33,982 bases of DNA from Candidatus Saccharimonadota bacterium (GTDB lineage Bacteria; Patescibacteriota; Saccharimonadia; Saccharimonadales; Saccharimonadaceae). The notes under the pieces are model-generated. The model saw only the letters and a program-made list of their open reading frames with translations, had not been told where the DNA came from and did no database searches. The position numbers and the translations under genes are program-made. Position 1 is the first letter of the stretch, and each line of letters begins with the position of its first letter. Location of the stretch: contig DAICYC010000005.1 in NCBI GenBank assembly GCA_027311865.1, positions 11,176 through 45,157 on the forward strand, read 5' to 3'. Shown piece after piece: positions 18,108-26,716 of this stretch.

Positions 18108-18134
18108 AATATAGCACCATCAGGGTGCTATATT
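18108..18134 (-). terminator. Terminator downstream of rplA (possibly bidirectional)
   Basis: AATATAGCACC...GGTGCTATATT stem; minus strand continues TTATTG, plus strand continues TTATAAATTTT. Confidence 0.8.
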
Positions 18135-18159
18135 TTATAAATTTTATGCGTCGGACGAA

Positions 18160-19158
18160 CTAGCTGATGAAGTTCTCAACTTTGATGCCAGGACCCATGG
18201 TGGTGCTGACGGCAATCGTCTTGACGTAGCCGCCCTTGAGGCTGGTTGGCTTTTGGTTAGTCAGGCTGTCGAAGAAGGCGCGAGCGTTTTCGATTAGTTT
18301 GTCGGCGCCGAAGCTGACTTTGCCGATACTTAAGTGTACGATCGCTTGTTTATCAACCCGATATTCAACTTTACCGGCCTTGGCTTCGGTAACCGCCTTG
18401 GCGACATCAGTGGCGACGGTACCGCTCTTTGGATTAGGCATCAGGCCACGAGGACCGAGAAGTCGAGCGTATTTACCGAGTCGAGGCATGTATTGAGGTG
18501 TGGCAATCAAGACGTCAAAGTCGACAGTTTCCTTGTCGAGCTGAGCCAGAATCGCCTCGTCACCGATGACGTCGGCGCCAGCTTTTTTAGCGGCAGCGTG
18601 GTCAGCCTCGGGGGCAAAGACGGCTACCCGGATAGTCTTGCCGGTACCGTTTGGTAGGCTGACGGTCGAACGAATATTCTGATCAGCTTGACGAGGGTCG
18701 ACGTTCAAGCGGACGTGGACTTCGACACTAGCATCAAACTTCGATGGGTTAGTTTCGACAGCAAGCTTAATGGCTTCGTCGAGGCTGTAGCTTTGTTGAC
18801 TGTTAACTTTTTCAGCAACTTGGCGGTAGTTCTTGCCGCGACGTTCGATTAATGGTCGAGTGACTGGCTTTGGGCCTTTCTTGACGGTTGAGTCAGAACC
18901 GTCGGCTGGAGTGGTGTCACCTGCTTCTTTGCGAGCGGCTTTTTCGGCTGCTTCTTCGGCTTCACGCAAGGCTTTGGCGCTTCTTTTGCCGGCTTTGGTG
19001 GTAGTTTCGGCCACTACTTGTGCTGGAGCAGCCTCGGTCTCCGCTGGAGCGGTCTCCGATCGGCTGATGGCCGCTTCGATTTCGGCAATTGTATTCTTTT
19101 CGTTCAATTCCAAGCCCATGTCATGAGCCTTGGCTAGCAAGTCGGCTTTTTTAGCCAT
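18160..19158 (-). CDS. rplA: 50S ribosomal protein L1 with about 100-aa N-terminal extension
   Basis: L1 core [51 protein letters not shown]...[15 protein letters not shown], preceded by a helical and Ala/Glu/Lys-rich segment. Confidence 0.95.
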   Translation of the reverse strand: MAKKADLLAKAHDMGLELNEKNTIAEIEAAISRSETAPAETEAAPAQVVAETTTKAGKRSAKALREAEEAAEKAARKEAGDTTPADGSDSTVKKGPKPVTRPLIERRGKNYRQVAEKVNSQQSYSLDEAIKLAVETNPSKFDASVEVHVRLNVDPRQADQNIRSTVSLPNGTGKTIRVAVFAPEADHAAAKKAGADVIGDEAILAQLDKETVDFDVLIATPQYMPRLGKYARLLGPRGLMPNPKSGTVATDVAKAVTEAKAGKVEYRVDKQAIVHLSIGKVSFGADKLIENARAFFDSLTNQKPTSLKGGYVKTIAVSTTMGPGIKVENFIS

Positions 19159-19226
19159 ATAGGTTAAATCCTTTCTGTGGTCATAACGGCGTTTTTAGCG
19201 CCTCCCAGCATTGATATTGTCTCTAT

Positions 19227-19255
19227 ATTATAGCATATTGACTACTGATTAACAA
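19227..19255 (-). promoter_or_regulatory. Promoter of rplA embedded in the 3' end of the upstream pilin gene
   Basis: Minus strand TTGTTA - 17 nt - TATAAT; the -35 overlaps the pilin C-terminal codons. Confidence 0.75.
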
Positions 19256-20117
19256 TGACTTGAACGTCCTTGAGGATATTGTCGGACGTATAAGCTGACG
19301 AGTATAGCGTAAATCGAATGTAGTGGACATTAGGTCCGGTTGAGTAGGTGCCGGTATACTCCCACCAAGTATTGAGCGGCGACGAACCGGCGGCGTTGCC
19401 GTTTCCAGTGTAGCCGCCAGTATTCTGGACTAGTGTCGAGCGGTCAGCTCCGAAGTATGACGATCCGGTGTGTATGCCAGACTCCGGTGTTCGATTGACG
19501 CTGGCAAGCGTTGGATAGCTTTTCATTTTTATGGTGGCCGATGACGACCCGGTGACCTTGTAGAGTGGTGAATACCATGTTCCGGCTACGTTGGGGGTCA
19601 ATAGCATTTGCTTGGTAGTCGCGTCATAGTTGATGCCGGTGCCACTGATGCGTCGCCAGTCAGCAAAACTGCCGCCGATATTGACTCCAAAGATAGTCTC
19701 TCCGACGGTGCCTCCGATTGGTGAGCCGATTGGATCACCTGGGCATACACCGGTTCGATAGCCGTCACCGGGTCGATACGACATTGTCTCTAGCGGTTCA
19801 GAGCTGTAAGCATTGACACAGTATGGATCGTCGATGCCGCTGGCATCAGTCAGGGTCATTTTGAAGCCTGGGCGTAACTTGATAGTTGTTGGTAGTGTTG
19901 AGATTGTTTCGTCAGGACTGCTTAAGATTTCTAATTCAATGGCATCAACCGCTTTGTTGAGTTCTGTTAACAAGGCCGTACTCTTCGATCGATTCTGAAG
20001 GATGTTATATCCGACAGCCGTGACGGTAATCAGTAGCCCGATGACAATAATCACGACAACCAGTTCAATAACGGTGAAACCAGGTCGATGCCTGTGCGAT
20101 AAATTAATCAAGGACAA
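19242..20117 (-). CDS. Type IV pilin-like protein with large C-terminal extracellular domain
   Basis: Prepilin signature RPGFTVIELVVVIIVIGLLITVTAVGYNILQ; Ser/Thr/Gly/Tyr-rich C-terminal region. TTG start overlaps the upstream pilin stop. Confidence 0.85.
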   Translation of the reverse strand: MSLINLSHRHRPGFTVIELVVVIIVIGLLITVTAVGYNILQNRSKSTALLTELNKAVDAIELEILSSPDETISTLPTTIKLRPGFKMTLTDASGIDDPYCVNAYSSEPLETMSYRPGDGYRTGVCPGDPIGSPIGGTVGETIFGVNIGGSFADWRRISGTGINYDATTKQMLLTPNVAGTWYSPLYKVTGSSSATIKMKSYPTLASVNRTPESGIHTGSSYFGADRSTLVQNTGGYTGNGNAAGSSPLNTWWEYTGTYSTGPNVHYIRFTLYSSAYTSDNILKDVQVIVNQ

Positions 20118-20491
20118 GCCCCTGCTTTCGGATTAAGATTCAAGTTGGTGACATGATAGTCAGGAATGCTGAGACGGGTCGTTGAGGCACGGACGCAAAA
20201 ACCTTCTGGGGCTGTCGAGCGAGTATAGGTATAACTGACGCGAGGATTATTGTTATTAAAGCCCGCCGCCTCGAGAGACGCAGGATAGGTGTTGGTGGTC
20301 GATTCGGCGCGGGCCGTCTGTAGGCGGCTAGCGGCTGCCCGGAGATCAGACGACATGGCGGCTTCAGTCGCTTGATCAAGTGAACGTCGATAGCCCACCG
20401 CAATGACAGTTACCAAGAGGGCAATAACTCCAATTACTACTAATAGTTCAACAATAGTAAATGCCCGATTGTTTGAAGAAGTGCGTAACAT
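20108..20491 (-). CDS. Type IV pilin-like protein (minor/major pseudopilin)
   Basis: MLRTSSNNRAFTIVELLVVIGVIALLVTVIAVGYRRSL prepilin N-terminus; TACAAT box 10 nt before ATG. Confidence 0.88.
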   Translation of the reverse strand: MLRTSSNNRAFTIVELLVVIGVIALLVTVIAVGYRRSLDQATEAAMSSDLRAAASRLQTARAESTTNTYPASLEAAGFNNNNPRVSYTYTRSTAPEGFCVRASTTRLSIPDYHVTNLNLNPKAGACP

Positions 20492-20535
20492 ACTTATGGT
20501 TATTGTATACGGACGGCGTCTAATCGGCAACAAAA

Positions 20536-20558
20536 TACCCTCACGCGTTGTGAGGGTA
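20536..20558 (-). terminator. Terminator downstream of rplK
   Basis: TACCCTCAC-loop-GTGAGGGTA followed on minus strand by TTTTGTT. Confidence 0.8.
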
Positions 20559-20579
20559 CAGATGTTTCGTGAATTCGGA

Positions 20580-21005
20580 CTAGTCGGTAACTTCGACGCC
20601 CATTGAACGAGCAGAGCCGGCAACAACCTTCACGGCGCCTTCGAGGTCGATAGCGTTGAGCTGAGCCATTTTGGTTTCGGCGATTTCTTCGAGCTGAGCG
20701 CGGCTGATTTTGCCGACCTTGTCGGTGTGAGGCTTGGCGCTACCCTTCTTGATGCCGACCTTTTCACGAATCATGTCATCGACTGGTTGGCCGAGTGATT
20801 TCCAAGTGAAAGTTCGGTCTTCGTAGACCTGGATGTGGACGATAACGTCTTTACCCATCATGTCTTTGGTGGCTTCGTTGAAGGGGTTAATGAACTCCAT
20901 CATGTTGAGGCCCCATTGACCGAGGGTTGAACCGACTGGAGGTCCAGCGGTTGCGCGGCCAGCAGGAATACGAAGCTTTAGGTTGCCGATAATTTTCTTT
21001 GCCAT
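20580..21005 (-). CDS. rplK: 50S ribosomal protein L11
   Basis: LKLRIPAGRATAGPPVGSTLGQWGLNMMEFINPFNEATKDM...SARSMGVEV. Confidence 0.97.
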   Translation of the reverse strand: MAKKIIGNLKLRIPAGRATAGPPVGSTLGQWGLNMMEFINPFNEATKDMMGKDVIVHIQVYEDRTFTWKSLGQPVDDMIREKVGIKKGSAKPHTDKVGKISRAQLEEIAETKMAQLNAIDLEGAVKVVAGSARSMGVEVTD

Positions 21006-21087
21006 TGAATTTTTCCTTGTACTAAATAAATAATTGCGAAGCAATTTCAGCTTTTTGAAGAAGCTTATTTAGTGCGTAACTTACTTA

Positions 21088-21633
21088 TTATACCTTTTTT
21101 ACCTGTAGTGCGTCAAGTTCGACCGAAGTGTCACGACCAAACATGCTGACCATAACTTTGACTTTTCCTTTTTGATTGTCAATTTCGGCAATTGCTCCGT
21201 CAAAGCCTTTAAATGGACCGTCGGTAATGCTAACAACTTCACCTTCTGAGAAGTTGATATTGTGCTTTGGATCCTCGACACCCATTCGCTTCTTGATTTT
21301 GGCAATTTCGTGATCAGACACCGGCGTCGGTTGAGTGCTAGTACCGACAAAGCCAGTCACGCCTGGTGTGTTGCGGACGATGTACCATGTTTCGTCAGTC
21401 AATTTCATTTCAACGAGGGCGTAGCCTTGAAAAATTTTCTTTTCCACGACTTTGCGCTTGCCGTTCTTGATTTCAATTTGTTTCTCTTTTGGTACCATGA
21501 CGTCGAAAATTTTGTCGGCCATATCAACAGCATTAATTCGCTGCCGAATGCTATCGGCAACTTTTTCTTCGTAACCGCTATAGGTGTGGATGGCGTACCA
21601 TTGTCGTGAGGAGTCGTATCGGTTGTTTGACAT
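21088..21633 (-). CDS. nusG: Transcription termination/antitermination protein NusG
   Basis: WYAIHTYSGYEEKVADSIRQRI...PGVTGFVGTSTQPTPVSDHE plus KOW-like EGEVVSITDGPFKGFDGAIAEID. Confidence 0.96.
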   Translation of the reverse strand: MSNNRYDSSRQWYAIHTYSGYEEKVADSIRQRINAVDMADKIFDVMVPKEKQIEIKNGKRKVVEKKIFQGYALVEMKLTDETWYIVRNTPGVTGFVGTSTQPTPVSDHEIAKIKKRMGVEDPKHNINFSEGEVVSITDGPFKGFDGAIAEIDNQKGKVKVMVSMFGRDTSVELDALQVKKV

Positions 21634-21649
21634 GTGGATTATATCCTTA

Positions 21650-21946
21650 TTATTTAATAATTAATTCGAACAAGTTTTGAAAGCCAAGATCGAGCAGTAT
21701 AACTAGCGCGACAAAGAAAGCGCTGAACAACAAGACGGCAAAGGTTAGGCTCCAGGTGGCGCGACGAGTTGGCCAGTGAACCTGCTTGAGTTCGTACCAG
21801 GCACCTTTGAAATAGCCGCCGATTTTGCCGAGTATATTTGATCGCTTTTGACGTTTCGGTTTGGCTCCGACGCTCGATTTCGCTACCTTCGCAGCTGGTT
21901 TAGAGTCGGCCGCTTTGATGCGAGTGACTTTGGTTTTTTCTGCCAC
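21650..21946 (-). CDS. secE: Preprotein translocase subunit SecE
   Basis: GTG start after AAGGAAG; C-terminal GAWYELKQVHWPTRRATWSLTFAVLLFSAFFVALVILLDLGFQNLFELI. Confidence 0.9.
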   Translation of the reverse strand: MAEKTKVTRIKAADSKPAAKVAKSSVGAKPKRQKRSNILGKIGGYFKGAWYELKQVHWPTRRATWSLTFAVLLFSAFFVALVILLDLGFQNLFELIIK

Positions 21947-21967
21947 GCTCGTGTCTTCCTTCTTTCT

Positions 21968-22006
21968 CTTGACAATTAAAATAGTCTGCTCTGGCAGACT
22001 GTCAAG
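21968..22006 (-). promoter_or_regulatory. Hairpin at start of secE-nusG-rplK leader
   Basis: Nested arms CTTGACA[GTCTGC-CAGA-GCAGAC]TATTTTAAT-TGTCAAG, just downstream of the promoter. Confidence 0.55.
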
Positions 22007-22009
22007 ATT

Positions 22010-22038
22010 ATCATAGCAAAACAGTGGTGATTCGTCAA
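22010..22038 (-). promoter_or_regulatory. Promoter of secE-nusG-rplK
   Basis: Minus strand TTGACG - 17 nt - TATGAT. Confidence 0.75.
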
Positions 22039-22061
22039 TGAGATGGTATGATTGAGAGTAG

Positions 22062-23213
22062 ATGTTCGTCGGTTTATTGTATTGTCTGTACGGAGTGGTA
22101 GGTGCAACCCTGCTTAGTGGTTTGTGGCGACTCAATCTGATGATCAAGCGCTTCTCAGCCAATGACTTGCCTGAACTGAAGCCACTCACCAACCAGGACG
22201 AGATGGCTAGTGTCAGTGTTTGTATTCCGGCCCGAAATGAGAGTCACGCGATGACTGAATGCCTTCAAAGCGTACTCCTGAGTAAGTATCCGAAACTAGA
22301 GATTCTGGTTCTTGATGATCAGTCGGCCGATAAAACCCCCTCACTGATTAAGGCGTTTGCTCACGACGGTGTTCGTTTCATCGAAGGTACTCCGTCGCCA
22401 GCCGGTTGGCTAGGCAAGAACCATGCTCTTAACCAGCTACTCGGTGAAGCCAGTGGCCGCCTGGTGCTATTTATGGACGTTGATACTCGAATCAAGCCGG
22501 ATACAATCGGTCGATTAGTCTCTTATATGAACGCTCGACAAGCCAATATGATATCGGTTATACCTCGTCGCGATGATGGCCCAAGAGCTAGTGTCGTTTT
22601 TGCGCCACTACGATATCTGTGGGAAATCCTATTTGATCGACATCAAGCGCCGGCTGTCTCGAGCGCTGTCTGGATGCTCGATCGACATCAGTTTGAACAA
22701 GATTTCGCAGATTTCAGCAAACTCCGGCACGTTATCCAGCCCGAGGCTCATATAGCCGCCACTTATCGCGATGATCATACTTATCGTCTACTGATGTCAT
22801 CGGAGAAACTGGGTGTCAGCCAGCAAAAGAAATGGCGCTCTCAAATCGACACCAGTATTCGTCTACTCTACCCGCTCATCGGGTCGCGACTGAATCGGAG
22901 TCTGGTAGTGGTGTTAGATTTGTTAGTTTTATCCTTACCGCCACTCGTCACGATTATCGCCGGACTCGTCGGGATCTCTCATCAGCCCATCTTTGTCGGT
23001 GTAGCCGTCTACCTGCTGGGAGTTGTTCTGTATGGCTATTTCTTGAAACATATCTGGAGCCGGGGCTGGTTGATAGCGGCTCTGCTCTGGCCGGCCATCG
23101 TTCTCCAAGAGGCTGTTCTAGTCGTTGTTAGTACGATTCAATATCGACGAGGTCGCGTTATGTGGAAGGGTCGACCAGTTGAGTTACCGGCGGCTGCCGT
23201 CGAAGCCAACTAA
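22062..23213 (+). CDS. GT2-family membrane glycosyltransferase
   Basis: VSVCIPARNESHAMTECLQSVLLSKYPKLEILVLDDQSADKTPSLI...GWLGKNHALNQL...LFMDVDTRIKPD plus C-terminal TM helices. Confidence 0.9.
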   Translation: MFVGLLYCLYGVVGATLLSGLWRLNLMIKRFSANDLPELKPLTNQDEMASVSVCIPARNESHAMTECLQSVLLSKYPKLEILVLDDQSADKTPSLIKAFAHDGVRFIEGTPSPAGWLGKNHALNQLLGEASGRLVLFMDVDTRIKPDTIGRLVSYMNARQANMISVIPRRDDGPRASVVFAPLRYLWEILFDRHQAPAVSSAVWMLDRHQFEQDFADFSKLRHVIQPEAHIAATYRDDHTYRLLMSSEKLGVSQQKKWRSQIDTSIRLLYPLIGSRLNRSLVVVLDLLVLSLPPLVTIIAGLVGISHQPIFVGVAVYLLGVVLYGYFLKHIWSRGWLIAALLWPAIVLQEAVLVVVSTIQYRRGRVMWKGRPVELPAAAVEAN

Positions 23214-24835
23214 TCAATGAGCGGTAATTCGAAGCTGAAAGTTGAGCCGTGATTCAGTCGGCTGGTGACTTCAATTTTCGTGCCAAGTTTGCGAGCTAGC
23301 TTTGACGAAACGTACAAGCCGAGGCCGGTGCCGCCAGTTTCGCGAATACGATAGTCTTCGCTGCGATAGAATTTATTGAAGATCTTTTCTTGGTCGGATC
23401 GACTGATGCCGATACCGGTATCGGTGACATCGAAACGGACTTTTCCATCGTGGCGCCTGGCGACGACTCTGATTGAACCCTCATTAGTGTACTTGATCGC
23501 ATTAGTAATAAAGTTTTGAAGTAATTCTTCTAGATACAGTCGACTGGCGTGGACTTGGCCGGGTTTTGTCGGCATGTCGAGGTCGAGTTTGAGGTTTTTA
23601 GCGGCCGCTTCGGATTGGTACTGTCGGTGGAGATGGTGAATCATTTCGGAGACGTCGATATCCTCCTGGGTGTCGGCTACGCCTCGTTCGGCCCGAGATA
23701 ACGTTGATAGGTCGTTGACCATTTTGGCTAGATAGACTATCTGATCATGAGCAGTTTTAATGGTTGAAGCCGCGACTTTCTTGTCCATTTTGTCGGAACG
23801 TTCGACAATCAATTGGAGGTTCGACAAAGTCCCTTCGGCAATCGTAATCGGCGTTCGTAATTCGTGACTGACGACTGAGATAAATTCATCGCGCTCTTCT
23901 TCGAGGCTTTTCATTTTTGTAATATCACGTGCTATGACGACATAACCGTTTTCAGTGGTGCGGCCCTTGGTGCCGTAGGTACTTTTTATCGGCGCGTAGG
24001 TTATTTCTAGTCGAATGATTTCACCATCAGGATAGGTGTGCCGCAAATCGTCTCGATAGGTTGTGCGGTGGGCTTTTTTGAGTAGGCTGTTCAAGCGGAT
24101 TTTCTTACCGTCTCCGTTGGTTAGTTCGAATAGTTCACTTATGGTGACGCCTTTGAGGTCGCGGTTGGTGTCAAGCAAATTTAAACACGCCGCGTTGTAG
24201 AGCTGGATCGTGCCTTTACTGTCGGTGCTAAACGTGGCATCGGTCATATTGTTCATAATGGTTGAAATACGGTCGTATTGTAGTCGCTCCTGACGTCGAC
24301 TGTGAGCTAGCGCCGAACGACGCGTTTTTTGACTGTCGAGGATTGACTGGAGGATGATAGCTAGCGTCAGTACAGCCACGGTTGCCATCAAATTCTGTTG
24401 AATAATTTCTGGTTGGCTCGGTGCTCGAACGATGGTGTCGAGTCCGGCCGCGATTACGACGCCTAGCACACTAGCGATGAAGCCACGATCGCCAAAATAG
24501 TGCTCGGCGGCTACAAACAGCAGCAGTAAAGCCGCTATAAACGGTTGAAAGAAACCAGTCACGATCATGATGGTGACCAGTGCTAAGGCTTCAAATGCGA
24601 TAAATCTACCTAAGATGTCACGACTCGACTTTAACGGTCGAAAGTAATGATAAGCCGATAAGACGATCCAGGTGCCAATTAATACGACGGCAATTTCAGG
24701 TTGGCTATAATTTGGACTACGAAGTTCGCCGTACATTACCAGTAGGATTTGAATAACAAAGACTGGCATGACAACCACGACCAAGCCACGAATGATTCGA
24801 TCCGAATCCGCCGATACAGTTTTTGCCACCCTCAT
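23210..24835 (-). CDS. PAS-domain sensor histidine kinase, multi-TM
   Basis: N-terminal TM helices, PAS (MNNMTDATFSTDSKGTIQLYNAACLNLL), SHELRTPITIAEG, N-box NFITNAIKYT, DTGIGISRSDQEKIFNKFYRSED, GGTGLGLYVSSKL. Confidence 0.93.
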   Translation of the reverse strand: MRVAKTVSADSDRIIRGLVVVVMPVFVIQILLVMYGELRSPNYSQPEIAVVLIGTWIVLSAYHYFRPLKSSRDILGRFIAFEALALVTIMIVTGFFQPFIAALLLLFVAAEHYFGDRGFIASVLGVVIAAGLDTIVRAPSQPEIIQQNLMATVAVLTLAIILQSILDSQKTRRSALAHSRRQERLQYDRISTIMNNMTDATFSTDSKGTIQLYNAACLNLLDTNRDLKGVTISELFELTNGDGKKIRLNSLLKKAHRTTYRDDLRHTYPDGEIIRLEITYAPIKSTYGTKGRTTENGYVVIARDITKMKSLEEERDEFISVVSHELRTPITIAEGTLSNLQLIVERSDKMDKKVAASTIKTAHDQIVYLAKMVNDLSTLSRAERGVADTQEDIDVSEMIHHLHRQYQSEAAAKNLKLDLDMPTKPGQVHASRLYLEELLQNFITNAIKYTNEGSIRVVARRHDGKVRFDVTDTGIGISRSDQEKIFNKFYRSEDYRIRETGGTGLGLYVSSKLARKLGTKIEVTSRLNHGSTFSFELPLID

Positions 24836-24873
24836 GATGTTTATGATTATACAGTATTTTCTAGTAACAGTGC

Positions 24874-25563
24874 TCAAATAGTCGGGTTTTCACGCTTTAG
24901 GGCTCTTCGATGCCGCACGTAGTTTGGGTCGCCTCGCTCGACCTCAGCCCAAAAAGCTGGACTATGATTCAAGTGTTTGGTGTGGGCTAACTCGTGAATC
25001 AAGACGTAATCAATCAGTTCGAACGGCAGTTTCATCAGGGCAATATTCAGACTGATGGTGCCCTGGCTGCTACAACTCCCCCATCGGCCGCTGGCGTGTG
25101 AGAAGCGTATCGTCGAGTAGTTGTGGTTAAGATTTTCAGCCAAATATTTCAGTCGTTTAGGTAAATAGCTCTTAGCCTCGAGCCGAAGTGCGGCTTGAGC
25201 GACTTTGCGAATTTCGCGTTGAATAATCGGGTCATAGATATCATTATTGGCCGGGAGTTTGACGATAATTTTCTGCCCCTGACGCTTAACCTCAAGTTGT
25301 GAACCGGCGACGACATACAGTGAATGGCTCTTGCCAATGCGCATGCCGGGCTCATAGGTGGTGTCGGGTAGAGAGTCTGACAGTAACTCGCGCAGCTCGG
25401 CGCGCGAATTTGCCAACAAACGCTTGACTAGAAAAATCGGCGCATATACTGGCAGCGATGCTCTCAGTGTGCCGTCAGGTGCGACTCGAAGTTTGACCTG
25501 CGTGGCTTTAGCGCTTCGTCTAATGGTGATCTTGCCGAATTCCTTATCGTGAATTATCGGCAT
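24874..25563 (-). CDS. YgjP-like (DUF45/M48-type) metallopeptidase
   Basis: RWGSCSSQGTISLNIALMKLPFELIDYVLIHELAHTKHLNHSPAFWAEVER. Confidence 0.9.
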   Translation of the reverse strand: MPIIHDKEFGKITIRRSAKATQVKLRVAPDGTLRASLPVYAPIFLVKRLLANSRAELRELLSDSLPDTTYEPGMRIGKSHSLYVVAGSQLEVKRQGQKIIVKLPANNDIYDPIIQREIRKVAQAALRLEAKSYLPKRLKYLAENLNHNYSTIRFSHASGRWGSCSSQGTISLNIALMKLPFELIDYVLIHELAHTKHLNHSPAFWAEVERGDPNYVRHRRALKRENPTI

Positions 25564-25567
25564 AGAT

Positions 25568-26140
25568 TTACCGGATTATCAGTCGCCTAGCGTTGGCTGG
25601 TGAGCTGGGTCGATCTGGTTTTGGTGAGTTCGTCTCATCAGTTCGCGAATTGCCAGCTAGGCGCTTGAGAACAATCTTTACCTGAGAGGCGTAAGTATGC
25701 TTGCCACTAATAACAACCGGGCGCTCGGTCTGATGAGGCCGACTGAATTGCTTGAGGAAATTATCGTATTCAACTGGATCGACTTTCCACTTTTTAATCG
25801 TCCGCTGTTTGGCTTGAACAGGATCAGTCTGAACCCAAACCAGCATGGGGCTATAGCCGGCGGCACGGGCTTTTTTAGCCAAGTCCATTCGAAAAGTCCG
25901 ACGATGGGTCGGGCCTTCGAATACGATGGTGCGACCGGTTTTAAGCATTTCGTCTAAAATCAAAGTCGACAGTTCAGTGGCGCGGCTCTCGTCGATGCCG
26001 GCCATGGTCTGTATGGCGGTTTGATTAACGTAAGGCGCCGCAAACATCTTTGAGAAATGTTCCGCAAAGTGTGTTTTTCCAGCTCCGGGTATACCCACCA
26101 TCACAATTAAGTGAGGGGTTGATGGCGTCAATGGCTTCAT
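25568..26140 (-). CDS. P-loop ATPase/kinase (AAA_33/zeta-toxin-like)
   Basis: LIVMVGIPGAGKTHFAEHFSKMF, IVFEGPTHRRTFRMDLAKKARAAGY. Confidence 0.8.
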   Translation of the reverse strand: MKPLTPSTPHLIVMVGIPGAGKTHFAEHFSKMFAAPYVNQTAIQTMAGIDESRATELSTLILDEMLKTGRTIVFEGPTHRRTFRMDLAKKARAAGYSPMLVWVQTDPVQAKQRTIKKWKVDPVEYDNFLKQFSRPHQTERPVVISGKHTYASQVKIVLKRLAGNSRTDETNSPKPDRPSSPANARRLIIR

Positions 26141-26170
26141 ATATGACAGTATAGCAAATCTATGTCGAAA

Positions 26171-26686
26171 TTACTGACCGTTCGTCATATCTTTCGATGT
26201 CGATTTAGCTTGCTTCACTAATGTTTTTTCGTAAATTTCTTTAAATTGATCCTGGATGACATCGAGTTCGCCGTCCGATAGGTCTTCGAGATCAACAAAT
26301 TCCATTCGAGCACCACGAGTCGTATTGATGAGCTCATTCAACTTTAGCTGCATCGCTCGAGCATCTCGGTTCTGACTGTTCTGAATCGCGAACACCATCA
26401 GGAAAGTTACAATCGTCGTTGCTGTATTGATAACTAGCTGCCAGGTGTCCGAGTAGTTAAAAAAGGGACCAGTTACAACCCAAATGATAATCAATAGAAG
26501 GGCCAAGCCAAAGGCTGTCGGCGAGCCTAGTTTGTTTGTGACAATTTGTGAAGCTCGTCGAAAACGTTCCTGTGGGCCAACCGTCGGTGTCATTGGCGTC
26601 GCGGCTTGGTCGGGAATTATATGTCGTATGATGCGCAAGCGATGATGCGGCTTTTCGGTCGGTGGAGTGTCTTTATGATTCATCAT
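26171..26686 (-). CDS. Low-affinity iron permease-like membrane protein
   Basis: GSPTAFGLALLLIIIWVVTGPFFNYSDTWQLVINTATTIVTFLMVFAIQNSQNRDARAMQLKLNELI. Confidence 0.85.
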   Translation of the reverse strand: MMNHKDTPPTEKPHHRLRIIRHIIPDQAATPMTPTVGPQERFRRASQIVTNKLGSPTAFGLALLLIIIWVVTGPFFNYSDTWQLVINTATTIVTFLMVFAIQNSQNRDARAMQLKLNELINTTRGARMEFVDLEDLSDGELDVIQDQFKEIYEKTLVKQAKSTSKDMTNGQ

Positions 26687-26716
26687 ATTGACAGTATACC
26701 ATCAACCGAAAGCATT

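Noticed and set aside
19188-19202. GGCG-TTTTTAG-CGCC mini-hairpin in the rplA leader as an L1 autoregulatory site
   Set aside because: Only 4 bp of stem and I could not match it to the L1 rRNA-binding consensus by eye.
20580-22192. Annotated long N-termini of the secE and rplK ORFs
   Set aside because: The upstream parts are promoter, hairpin and leader sequence; SD-supported or conserved internal starts at 21946 and 21005 are better.
25568-26140. P-loop kinase as a zeta-type toxin of a toxin-antitoxin pair
   Set aside because: No small antitoxin-like gene adjacent; neighbours are a metallopeptidase and a membrane protein, so a generic AAA_33-type kinase is the safer call.
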